NCBI GenBank assembly: GCA_045402695.1
Contig: JAWPNA010000063.1
Span: forward strand, 1 to 7,513
Source: JAWPNA01 sp045402695
GTDB lineage: Bacteria; Acidobacteriota; Polarisedimenticolia; JACPZX01; DASXTC01
Length of the DNA: 7,513 bases
Direction: 5' to 3'
Below are positions 1-6,721 of this stretch, one piece after another. Made by a program: the position numbers and the translations under genes. The notes under the pieces are model-generated. The model was given only the letters and a program-made list of their open reading frames with translations, had not been told where the DNA came from and did no database searches. Every line of letters begins with the position of its first letter. The first letter of the stretch is position 1.

Positions 1-84
1 GCCTACACGGGGTTCGACAAGCGCGGGGAGGACTTCCGCGCGCATGTGAAGCTCCTGGCTTCGCAAGCGGGAGGACTCTCCTGA
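1..84 (+). CDS. murD: UDP-N-acetylmuramoylalanine--D-glutamate ligase, C-terminal end (partial)
   Basis: Only the last 27 codons are present, reading in frame 1 to a TGA at 82-84; the gene begins before the window. The visible tail contains FDKRGEDFRAHV, which fits the conserved C-terminal pattern of MurD (an aromatic and Asp, then Arg-Gly, two residues and Phe). MurD adds D-glutamate to UDP-MurNAc-L-Ala in the cytoplasm. The position directly before ftsW is the classic dcw location of murD and supports the call. The stop codon shares its last base with the ftsW start (TGATG), so the two are probably translationally coupled. The fragment is too short to judge the catalytic domains; the identification rests on the short tail motif plus synteny. 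Confidence 0.85.
   Translation, partial: AYTGFDKRGEDFRAHVKLLASQAGGLS
70..75 (+). promoter_or_regulatory. Shine-Dalgarno site for ftsW
   Basis: GGAGGA lies inside the end of murD, 8 nt before the ATG at 84. It is a near-perfect anti-SD match and fixes the ftsW start at the TGATG junction. Confidence 0.7.
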
Positions 85-1193
85 TGCCGCGCAAGCTCGC
101 GTTCGACCGTGTGCTCTTCGTGACGATCATCGTGCTGTGCACCATCGGGCTCACGATGGTCTACTCCTCCTCGGCGGTGATCGGCGCCGAGCAGTTCGGG
201 AGCCCCTACCATTTCCTGGTCCGCCAGGCGCTGGCGATGCTGGTGGGCCTGGGTCTCATGGTCGTCATGATGCGGGCCAACTACAGGGCCCTCGCGCGCG
301 GCTCCGTGGTCTACACCCTCTTCGGAGTCACCGCGCTGCTGCTTCTTGGCGCGCTGACCGGTCCGGCCGTCAACGGCACGCACCGGTGGCTGAAGGCGGG
401 ACCGCTGTCATTTCAGCCTTCCGAGCTTGCCAAGCTCACGCTGATCGTTTTTCTGGCCTGGAGGCTGCAGCGGGACCTGGGTGGCCCCGAGGGGCCCGGC
501 GCCGTGAACAACGTTCAGAAGACGCTGATCCCCTGCATGGTGCTCTCCGGGTTCCTGATCTTCCTCGTGGTGCTGCAGCCCGATCTGGGCACCGCGATCT
601 CCCTCTCGATACTGACGGCCGTGATGCTGTTCGCCGCCGGTGTGAAGGCGCGCTATCTAGGGGCGCTCGCGGCGGCGGGCCTGCTCGCTCTCCTGATCCT
701 GGTGCCATTGAAGGGATACCAGATGCAGCGGCTGACCGCCTTCATGAACCCGGACGACGATCCTCTGGGGTCGGGCTACCAGGTGCGGCAGTCCGTGATC
801 TCCGTCGGCGCGGGGGGGCAGACGGGCCGCGGTCTGGGCGAGGGACAGCAGAAGCTGTTCTTCCTGCCCTACCCCTACACCGACTTCATCTACTCGGTCA
901 TCGGCGAGGAGCTTGGCCTGGCAGGCACTTCGGCGGTGGCCGCGGTCTTTCTCGTCCTGATGTGGAGAGGCCTGCGGGTGGCGGCGCGCGCTCCGGACCT
1001 GTTCGGAAGCTACCTGGCATGCGGGATCACGATGTTCCTGGTCGTGCAGGCTCTCGTCAACATGGGTGTGGCCCTGGGGATGCTGCCGGCCAAGGGGCTG
1101 CCGCTACCCTTTGTCTCGTACGGCGGATCTTCGCTGGTGACGGGACTCATGGCGTCGGGAGTGCTGCTGAACATCAGCCAGTACACGAGATGA
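84..1193 (+). CDS. ftsW: Septal peptidoglycan glycosyltransferase FtsW (SEDS family)
   Basis: A 369-residue, strongly hydrophobic protein with about ten predicted membrane segments (first near residues 7-29, last near 345-365). It belongs to the SEDS family, which polymerises lipid II into glycan strands together with a class B PBP. Family motifs seen are NGTHRWL (97-103) followed by FQPSELAK (110-117), QPDLGTA (165-171), TDFIYSVIGEELG (266-278) and the C-terminal GLPLPFVSYGGSS (338-350). Asp267, in the TDFI motif of the large extracytoplasmic loop, aligns by eye with the essential SEDS aspartate. RodA has the same fold; the location between murD and murG is what makes FtsW the better name. 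The start overlaps the murD stop by one base and has a strong SD. Length is usual for the family, and no lesion is visible. The stop is one base before the murG ATG. Confidence 0.97.
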   Translation: MPRKLAFDRVLFVTIIVLCTIGLTMVYSSSAVIGAEQFGSPYHFLVRQALAMLVGLGLMVVMMRANYRALARGSVVYTLFGVTALLLLGALTGPAVNGTHRWLKAGPLSFQPSELAKLTLIVFLAWRLQRDLGGPEGPGAVNNVQKTLIPCMVLSGFLIFLVVLQPDLGTAISLSILTAVMLFAAGVKARYLGALAAAGLLALLILVPLKGYQMQRLTAFMNPDDDPLGSGYQVRQSVISVGAGGQTGRGLGEGQQKLFFLPYPYTDFIYSVIGEELGLAGTSAVAAVFLVLMWRGLRVAARAPDLFGSYLACGITMFLVVQALVNMGVALGMLPAKGLPLPFVSYGGSSLVTGLMASGVLLNISQYTR

Positions 1194-1194
1194 G

Positions 1195-2298
1195 ATGTTC
1201 ACGGTGATCGTGGCCGGGGGCGGGACCGGCGGTCACATCTTCCCGGGCATCGCAATCGCCAGGGAGCTGGTCAGGAGATTCGACGGGTGCGACGTGCTGT
1301 TCGCCGGCACCGAGCGCGGGCTTGAAAGCAAAATCGTCCCGGCGGAAGGGTTCAAGCTCTTCAAGATCCGTTCCGCGGGGATCACGGGCAAGAGGCTTCA
1401 GGCGCGCCTGAAGGGGATGATGCTGGTCCCGGTATCGGTTGCGCAGAGCCTGGCGTTGATCGCGAGGGCAAAGCCGGCCCTGGTGATCGGAGTCGGTGGT
1501 TACTCTTCGGGGCCGGTGGTGGCCGCGGCGGTCGTGCGGCGGGTGCCGACTCTGATACACGAGCAGAACTATGTGCCGGGGGTGACCAATCGGTGGCTCG
1601 CCCCCTTCGTGAAGGAGGTGGCCGTGACCTACCCGGAGACGGTGAAGCTGCTGGGCGGCCGCGGCGTGCTCACGGGCAATCCGATCCGCGAGGGGTTCGC
1701 GCATGTGAGACCGAGGCCCTCGGGTGTTTCCGGCAAGGGTCTGCTGGTGATGGGGGGAAGCCAGGGGGCACGCGTCATCAATCGCGCGATGCGCGACGCG
1801 CTGCCTGCGCTCTCGGTCATGAAGGGAAGGCTGAACGTGACGCACCAGACCGGAGACGCTGAGCTGGCGGCCGTCAAGAGTTCCTACGATGCCTCGGCGC
1901 TGAACGCCAAAGTGAGTCCCTTCATCACCGGAATGCCGGGGGCGTTGGAGGAGGCCGACCTCGTGGTGAGCCGATGCGGCTCCACCACGCTGGCGGAGCT
2001 GACCGCCGCCGGGCGGCCGGCAGTCCTCATCCCCTTCGCGGCGGCAACGCACGATCACCAGACGTTCAACGCGCGCAAACTGGAGCAGGCCGGCGCGGCG
2101 GTGATGATCCTCGAAAGAGATCTGACGGGTGGAAGGCTGGCCTCCACCTTGATCGACCTTCTGGGCGACGACGGGCGGCTGGCGCGCATGGCGGAGGCCA
2201 GCCGCGGGCTGGGCCGACCGGACGCCGCGGAGCGCATCGGTGATCTTTGCGCGCGGCTCGTGGGGCGGTCCACCGCCTCGCGCGGAGGCGCTTCATGA
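1195..2298 (+). CDS. murG: UDP-GlcNAc:undecaprenyl-pyrophosphoryl-MurNAc-pentapeptide GlcNAc transferase
   Basis: A 367-residue GT-B fold (GT28) glycosyltransferase that works on the cytoplasmic face of the membrane and converts lipid I to lipid II. The N-terminal acceptor domain carries the glycine loop GGGTGGH (8-14), then GVGGYSSGP (99-107) and HEQNYVPGVTNRWLA (122-136). The C-terminal UDP-GlcNAc domain starts after TGNPIR (160-165) and carries GGSQGAR (187-193), the donor-site segment RCGSTTLAELTAAG (260-273) with the conserved Glu268, and HDHQTFNA (286-293). The donor-site loop reads R-C-G-S where R-(S/A)-G-A is usual, a mild variation. The ATG lies one base after the ftsW stop, with only a weak GAGA at 1187-1190 as SD, so translation probably depends on ribosomes finishing ftsW. 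The 3' end overlaps murC by 4 nt. Length and motifs indicate an intact enzyme. Confidence 0.97.
   Translation: MFTVIVAGGGTGGHIFPGIAIARELVRRFDGCDVLFAGTERGLESKIVPAEGFKLFKIRSAGITGKRLQARLKGMMLVPVSVAQSLALIARAKPALVIGVGGYSSGPVVAAAVVRRVPTLIHEQNYVPGVTNRWLAPFVKEVAVTYPETVKLLGGRGVLTGNPIREGFAHVRPRPSGVSGKGLLVMGGSQGARVINRAMRDALPALSVMKGRLNVTHQTGDAELAAVKSSYDASALNAKVSPFITGMPGALEEADLVVSRCGSTTLAELTAAGRPAVLIPFAAATHDHQTFNARKLEQAGAAVMILERDLTGGRLASTLIDLLGDDGRLARMAEASRGLGRPDAAERIGDLCARLVGRSTASRGGAS
2284..2288 (+). promoter_or_regulatory. Shine-Dalgarno site deciding the murC start
   Basis: GGAGG lies in the last codons of murG, 6 nt before the ATG at 2295. It supports this ATG over the in-frame TTG at 2247, which would add 16 arginine-rich residues read from within murG. 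Confidence 0.75.
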
Positions 2299-3683
2299 GC
2301 CCGCCGAGGAATCTCCTGTTTCGCAAGGCTCAGCACATTCACTTCGTGGGGATCGGAGGCTCGGGCATGAGCGGCATCGCCGAGGTGCTGCTCAACCTCA
2401 ACTTCACCGTGTCGGGCTCCGACCTGGTGAGGAGTCCCGTGACCGAGCGCCTGGAGAAGCTGGGCGCGAAGATCTTCATCGGCCATGCCCCCGGAAACAT
2501 CGCGGGAGCGGACGTGCTGGTGACCTCTTCCGCCCTCAGGCCCGACAACCCCGAGATGGCCCGGGCGCGGTCGGCTCAAGTGCCGGTCATCCCTCGCGCC
2601 GAGATGCTGGGCGAGTTGATGCGGATGAAGTACGGCGTGGCGATCGCGGGCTCGCACGGCAAGACATCCACCACCGCCATGGTGGCGCAAGTGCTGTCGG
2701 GTGCGGGGCTCGATCCCACGATCGTCATTGGCGGGAGGCTGAACATCCTGGACAGCGGCGCGAAGCTCGGCAAGGGAGACCTGATGGTGGCCGAGGCCGA
2801 CGAGAGCGACGGGTCGTTCCTGAGGCTGGCGCCGACGATCGCCGTGGTCACGAACATCGACGCGGAGCACCTGAACCACTACGGGACGATGGACGCGCTG
2901 GTGGACGCCTTCACGGGCTTTCTCAACAAGGTGCCGTTCTACGGGCTGGGCATCATCTGCCTGGACGATCCGCAGATCCAGGGAATCATGCCGCGCTTGA
3001 CGCGCACGCACCTGACCTACGGGCTGGCCGGCCAGGCGGACCTGGTTGGCACTGGGCTGGAGCTGAAGGAGTTCACGTCGCGATTCGAGGTGATCTTCCG
3101 TGGCCGCTGGCTCGGAGACGTGCGCCTGCGCGTGCCGGGGCGGCACAGTGTCTACAACGCGCTGGCGGCGATCGGTGTGGGTCTCGAGTTCGACCTCAAG
3201 TTCAAGGACATCGCGGATCACTTGGCGGAGTTCTCCGGGGCGGACCGCCGCTTCCAGCTCAAGGGCACTGTGAACGACATCATGGTGATCGACGATTACG
3301 GCCACCATCCCACGGAGATCCGCGCCACGCTCGATGCGGCCCGCGAGGGATGGAAGCGCCGGACGGTGGTCGTCTTTCAGCCCCACCGCTACTCGCGGGT
3401 GCAGGCATTGATGGAGGAGTTCGCCCGGTCCTTCTACCAGGCAGATGTCCTGCTGGTGACGGAGATCTACCGCGCGGGCGAGGAGCCGATCCCCGGAGTG
3501 ACGGGTGAGGCCCTGACGCGCGCGATACAGCAGCACGGACACAAGGACGCAGGCTACGTCCGCGATCTGTCCGACCTGCCGAGGGTGCTGAAGGAGAAGG
3601 TGCGCAAGGGAGACATTCTCATCACGCTGGGCGCGGGCGATGTGTGGAAGGCGGGCGAACAGTTTCTGAAGGAAGCGGCTTGA
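2295..3683 (+). CDS. murC: UDP-N-acetylmuramate--L-alanine ligase
   Basis: A 462-residue ATP-dependent Mur ligase that adds the first stem-peptide residue, L-Ala, to UDP-MurNAc. The N-terminal Rossmann-like substrate domain has HFVGIGGSGMSGIAE (16-30) and VSGSD (39-43). The central ATPase domain has the P-loop GSHGKTSTT (119-127), the AEADESDGSF motif (166-175) and NIDAEHLNHYG (187-197). The linker to the C-terminal domain includes PGRHSVYNALAA (281-292), followed by DDYGHHPTEI (333-342) and FQPHRYSR (361-368). HHP and HRYSR are typical of MurC and not of MurD, MurE or MurF. The ATG at 2295 forms an ATGA overlap with murG and has a well-placed GGAGG. The length is normal. The TGA stop abuts the murB ATG with no intervening base and in the same reading frame. 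Confidence 0.97.
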   Translation: MSPPRNLLFRKAQHIHFVGIGGSGMSGIAEVLLNLNFTVSGSDLVRSPVTERLEKLGAKIFIGHAPGNIAGADVLVTSSALRPDNPEMARARSAQVPVIPRAEMLGELMRMKYGVAIAGSHGKTSTTAMVAQVLSGAGLDPTIVIGGRLNILDSGAKLGKGDLMVAEADESDGSFLRLAPTIAVVTNIDAEHLNHYGTMDALVDAFTGFLNKVPFYGLGIICLDDPQIQGIMPRLTRTHLTYGLAGQADLVGTGLELKEFTSRFEVIFRGRWLGDVRLRVPGRHSVYNALAAIGVGLEFDLKFKDIADHLAEFSGADRRFQLKGTVNDIMVIDDYGHHPTEIRATLDAAREGWKRRTVVVFQPHRYSRVQALMEEFARSFYQADVLLVTEIYRAGEEPIPGVTGEALTRAIQQHGHKDAGYVRDLSDLPRVLKEKVRKGDILITLGAGDVWKAGEQFLKEAA

Positions 3684-4586
3684 ATGTCATCAGGCGAGAC
3701 GGTGGAGGCAATCGCCCAACGGCACGGAGTGGTGACGGAGGTTGGGCACATGCTGGCCGAGTACACCACCATCGGCGTCGGGGGACCGGCAGCAGCCGTC
3801 CTGAAGCCCGACTGCATCGAAGCCATGGGCAGGTTGCTGGCCGACCTGAAGCGGGCCGGGTATCGGCCGCGGATCCTGGGTGGAGGCGCCAACCTGATCG
3901 CGGGGCCGGGACCGTTCACCGATCCGGTGATTCTCACGCGAGGCATCAAGCACGGCCCCCTCTTCGAGGGAAACCGCGTGCGCGCCGGGTGCGGCGTGGC
4001 GGTCAAGCGGCTCGTGCACAAGTGCGCCGAGCGGGGTTTGTCGGGTCTGGAGTTCGCGGAAGGGATCCCCGGCACGGTGGGCGGGACGGTTTACATGAAC
4101 GCCGGCTCCTTCGGCGGGCAGATGTCCGACACCGTGAGAGAAGTGGCCTGGTTCGACCAGGAAGGAGAGCTGCACCGGCAGGCGGTGGTTGCATCGGACT
4201 TCTCCTACCGGCGGTCGCCGTTTCAATCGGGCGCCGTCATCGTAGAGGCGGTGTTCGAGCTGACCCCGGCGGAACCGGCGGTCATCGCCGCCCGCCTCAA
4301 GGAGATCGCCGCGAGGCGGTGGCAGTCCCAACCGCCCGGGGAGCGCTCCGCGGGCTGCATCTTCAAGAACCCCGCGGGGGATTCGGCTGGACGGCTCATC
4401 GATGGGTGCGGCCTCAAGGGCCTCAGCGTGGGTGGTGCGTCGGTGTCTGTGGCGCATGGAAACTTCATCGTGAACCGCGGGGACGCGACCCCGCAGGACG
4501 TCTTCGCGCTGATCAATCTGGTCAAGCGAAAGGTACACGAGAAATCGGGAGTCTCTTTGGAGGAGGAAGTCATCCTCTGGATGTGA
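3684..4586 (+). CDS. murB: UDP-N-acetylenolpyruvoylglucosamine reductase (type II MurB)
   Basis: A 300-residue FAD enzyme that reduces UDP-GlcNAc-enolpyruvate to UDP-MurNAc with NADPH, in the cytoplasm. FAD-binding motifs are YTTIGVGGPA (27-36), LGGGANLIAG (65-74) and EGIPGTVGG (126-134) leading into YMNAGSFGGQ (137-146). The SYRRSPF segment (174-180) and the roughly 300-residue length place it in type II, which lacks the extra substrate loop of the E. coli type I enzyme. The proton-donor motif reads SAGCIFKNP (222-230), so Cys225 sits where Ser is found in the E. coli and S. aureus enzymes. The C-terminal LEEEV (292-296) supplies the conserved active-site Glu, probably Glu295. AAGGA at 3669-3673 lies 10 nt before the ATG, which follows the murC stop directly. 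A second in-frame stop (TAG at 4590-4592) lies one codon past the TGA. Confidence 0.96.
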   Translation: MSSGETVEAIAQRHGVVTEVGHMLAEYTTIGVGGPAAAVLKPDCIEAMGRLLADLKRAGYRPRILGGGANLIAGPGPFTDPVILTRGIKHGPLFEGNRVRAGCGVAVKRLVHKCAERGLSGLEFAEGIPGTVGGTVYMNAGSFGGQMSDTVREVAWFDQEGELHRQAVVASDFSYRRSPFQSGAVIVEAVFELTPAEPAVIAARLKEIAARRWQSQPPGERSAGCIFKNPAGDSAGRLIDGCGLKGLSVGGASVSVAHGNFIVNRGDATPQDVFALINLVKRKVHEKSGVSLEEEVILWM

Positions 4587-4595
4587 GGTTAGCCG

Positions 4596-5483
4596 ATGGC
4601 GTACCGGCCGATGCAGCTCAAGGACGAGCTGAAGTATCTGCGGCGCGAGGGCAACAGATTGGTGCGCTCGCGCAGACGCCGCCGCACCGCCTTCAGGATT
4701 TCGGTGCTCGTGGTGATGTGGACCACAGTCGCCGCGGTCGCATCGGGTGCGGGGGTTCTGGGAGTGAACCTGGCCTCGTCGCCCGGCCGCTTCAAGCTGG
4801 CTCAGGTCCTGGTAAGAGGAACGCGCGAGGCCGGCGAGAACGAGGTGAGAGATCTCGTCCACGAATGGATGGGCCGCAATATCTTCACCATCGTGCTCAC
4901 CGAGGTGGAGAAAAAAGTGAGGGAGCACCCATGGATCGGTACCAGCGGGGACGTGAGGGTTCAGCGGCGCCTTCCGGGGGCCCTCGTGATCACGGTTCGG
5001 GAACGCACCGCCGCGGGGTGCGCCCTGGTCGGAGGCGTCATTCACTTGCTGGACGAGAAGGGGATGCCGATTGATCGCTACGGGCCGCGCTACGCGCAGT
5101 ACGACTTCCCCATCATCAAAGGGCTGGACGGCCTGCGCGCGGCGATGGACAAGACGCCAGGGGCGGAGGCGCATCTGAGAGACGCCCTGCTGGCCGGCGT
5201 GGAGGTGACGCGCACGCTCGCCGAGCGCGAGCCGTCCTTCTACCAGCAGGTCTCGGAGATCGATGTGTCGGACCCGGACATGGTGGTGCTGAGGCTGGAG
5301 GGGGAGATCTATGACGTGAGGCTCTCGCGCGAGGATTGCCTGCGCAACCTGAGGAGCTATGTCGCGCTGAGAAACGAGATGACTGACGCCGACGGCGACA
5401 TCGAGTACGTGGATCTGCGGTGGCGTGATCGCATCGCCGTGATGCCCGCGATCACGGTCGTTGAACAAGACGGAGGGAAGTGA
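4596..5483 (+). CDS. ftsQ: Cell division protein FtsQ (DivIB family, POTRA domain)
   Basis: A 295-residue bitopic membrane protein. It has a basic cytoplasmic N-terminus (Arg-rich at 24-30), one membrane segment near 35-58, a POTRA-like domain about 66-135 (starting FKLAQVLVRGT, with NIFTIVLTEVEKKVREHPWI at 95-114 as the family hallmark) and a beta domain reaching about residue 285. The closing YVDLRWRDRIAVMP (271-284) matches the usual FtsQ end motif. FtsQ bridges the cytoplasmic ring and the periplasmic septal synthase through FtsL and FtsB. Primary sequence is poorly conserved in this family, so the call rests on domain order, the NIF...HPWI and YVDLR motifs, and the position before ftsA. 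GAGG at 4585-4588, overlapping the murB stop, is 7 nt from the ATG. The stop overlaps the ftsA start in TGATG. Confidence 0.93.
   Translation: MAYRPMQLKDELKYLRREGNRLVRSRRRRRTAFRISVLVVMWTTVAAVASGAGVLGVNLASSPGRFKLAQVLVRGTREAGENEVRDLVHEWMGRNIFTIVLTEVEKKVREHPWIGTSGDVRVQRRLPGALVITVRERTAAGCALVGGVIHLLDEKGMPIDRYGPRYAQYDFPIIKGLDGLRAAMDKTPGAEAHLRDALLAGVEVTRTLAEREPSFYQQVSEIDVSDPDMVVLRLEGEIYDVRLSREDCLRNLRSYVALRNEMTDADGDIEYVDLRWRDRIAVMPAITVVEQDGGK
5472..5476 (+). promoter_or_regulatory. Shine-Dalgarno site deciding the ftsA start
   Basis: GGAGG lies in the last codons of ftsQ, 6 nt before the ATG at 5483 but only 3 nt before the in-frame GTG at 5480. The spacing favours ATG, giving a TGATG junction. Confidence 0.7.
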
Positions 5484-6721
5484 TGGCTCGGAGGAATGAC
5501 CGCTTCGTCGTCGGCCTCGACATCGGGACAACGAAGATCTGCTGTGTCATCGCGGAGAAAAAGGACGGCGGCGGCCTCGACATCATGGGCATCGGCCGGT
5601 CGGCCTCGAGGGGACTGCGCAAGGGCGTCGTCGTCAACGTGGATCAGACGGTGGACGCCCTGAAGTCGGCCGTTGAGGAAGCCGAGCTGATGGCCGGGGT
5701 GAGCGTGGAGCGCGCTTTCGTGGGGATCGCCGGCGGCCACATCAAGGGGTTCAACAGTCGCGGCGTCATCGCCATCGCGGGGCGGGACCGCGAGGTGGCG
5801 AGAGAGGACGTGGAGCGTGTGATCGAGTCGGCGCGCGCGGTGCAGCTCCCCACCGACCGCGTCATATTCCACGCCGTGCCGCAGGACTTCATCCTGGACG
5901 ACCAGGACGGTATCCGTGACCCGGTGGGAATGACCGGCTCGCGCCTGGAGGCAAACGTCCACATCGTCACCGGAGCCATCCCTTCCTTGAGCAACATCAC
6001 CAACTGCGTGAACAGGGCCGGCATCGAGGTGGTCGAGATGGTGCTCGAGCAGCTCGCGGCGGCCGAGACCGCGCTCACCCACGACGAGAAGGAGCTGGGC
6101 GTTGCGCTAGTGGACATCGGAGGGGGCACGACCGACCTGGCGATCTTCGTTCGTGGAGCCATCTGCCACACCGCCGTGCTGCCGACGGGGGGAGATCACT
6201 TCACGAACGACATCGCCGTGGGGCTGCGGACGCCCATCCCCGAGGCGGAGCGGATCAAGGTCAAGTACGGGTGCGCGCTGGCCAACATGGTAGACGACGA
6301 CCAGACCATCGAGGTGCCCAGCGTGGGGGGACGGAAGCCGCGGGTGCTGTCGCGCCACATCCTGTGCGAGATCCTCCAACCGCGCACGGAGGAGATCTTC
6401 AACCTGCTGCAGGAAGAGATCGGCCGCGCCGGCTACGAGGAGAGCATCAACGCGGGGCTGGTGGTGACGGGCGGAGGAGCAATCCTGGAGGGCGTGCCGG
6501 AAATCGCCGAGCAGATCTTCGATCTGCCCGTCCGGCGCGGGTCGCCCGTGGGCGTGGGAGGAATGTCGGACGGGGTGAGCAGTCCTATCTATTCGACCGT
6601 GGTGGGTCTGGTGATGTACGGCGTTTCTTCGCCCGCGCAGACCGCGAAGTTGGCCGTGCCGGCGTTCCTGCTTGGGAAGGTCGGCGTGAAGATGAAGTCC
6701 TGGTTCAGCGAGCTCTTTTGA
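5483..6721 (+). CDS. ftsA: Cell division protein FtsA (actin-like membrane anchor of FtsZ)
   Basis: A 412-residue actin-family ATPase that tethers FtsZ polymers to the inner membrane and recruits later divisome proteins. The phosphate-1 loop is GLDIGTTK (11-18). The FtsA-specific 1C subdomain (SHS2) spans about 82-165. The phosphate-2 loop is DIGGGTTD (211-218), and the adenosine motif is VTGGGAILEGV (328-338). The extreme C-terminus KVGVKMKSWFSELF (399-412) is the amphipathic membrane-targeting helix; together with the 1C region it separates FtsA from MreB, DnaK and PilM. The ATG at 5483 is preferred over GTG at 5480 on SD spacing. The last sense codon and stop are TTT TGA within a run of four Ts, a shift-prone context, and the stop overlaps an ATG that opens a small ORF leading to ftsZ. 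Length is typical and no damage is visible. Confidence 0.97.
   Translation: MARRNDRFVVGLDIGTTKICCVIAEKKDGGGLDIMGIGRSASRGLRKGVVVNVDQTVDALKSAVEEAELMAGVSVERAFVGIAGGHIKGFNSRGVIAIAGRDREVAREDVERVIESARAVQLPTDRVIFHAVPQDFILDDQDGIRDPVGMTGSRLEANVHIVTGAIPSLSNITNCVNRAGIEVVEMVLEQLAAAETALTHDEKELGVALVDIGGGTTDLAIFVRGAICHTAVLPTGGDHFTNDIAVGLRTPIPEAERIKVKYGCALANMVDDDQTIEVPSVGGRKPRVLSRHILCEILQPRTEEIFNLLQEEIGRAGYEESINAGLVVTGGGAILEGVPEIAEQIFDLPVRRGSPVGVGGMSDGVSSPIYSTVVGLVMYGVSSPAQTAKLAVPAFLLGKVGVKMKSWFSELF

Noticed and set aside
137..1207. Sense-strand open frame of 356 codons inside ftsW
   Set aside because: It is an out-of-frame shadow of ftsW, which has complete SEDS motifs; the composition is Arg/Gly/Ala-rich.
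2247..2294. Upstream TTG start for murC adding 16 residues
   Set aside because: The extension is read from within murG and is Arg-rich. The ATG at 2295 has GGAGG at 6-nt spacing and begins just before the conserved HFVGIGGSGMSG segment.
2055..3542. Antisense open frame of 495 codons across murG and murC
   Set aside because: Over murC it is codon-aligned with the sense gene and explained by the same lack of TTA, CTA and TCA codons. The sense strand has complete MurC motifs, and the antisense product is low-complexity and basic.
3644..5074. Sense-strand open frame of 476 codons overlapping murC, murB and ftsQ
   Set aside because: It crosses three genes with clear conserved motifs in another frame, and its product is Gly/Arg-rich and motif-free.
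3690..5531. Antisense open frame of 613 codons across murB and ftsQ
   Set aside because: It is codon-aligned with murB and ftsQ, so its stops could only come from TTA, CTA or TCA sense codons, which are rare in this GC-rich sequence. It ends exactly at the TCA third codon of murB. The predicted protein is His/Arg/Ala-rich with no motifs.
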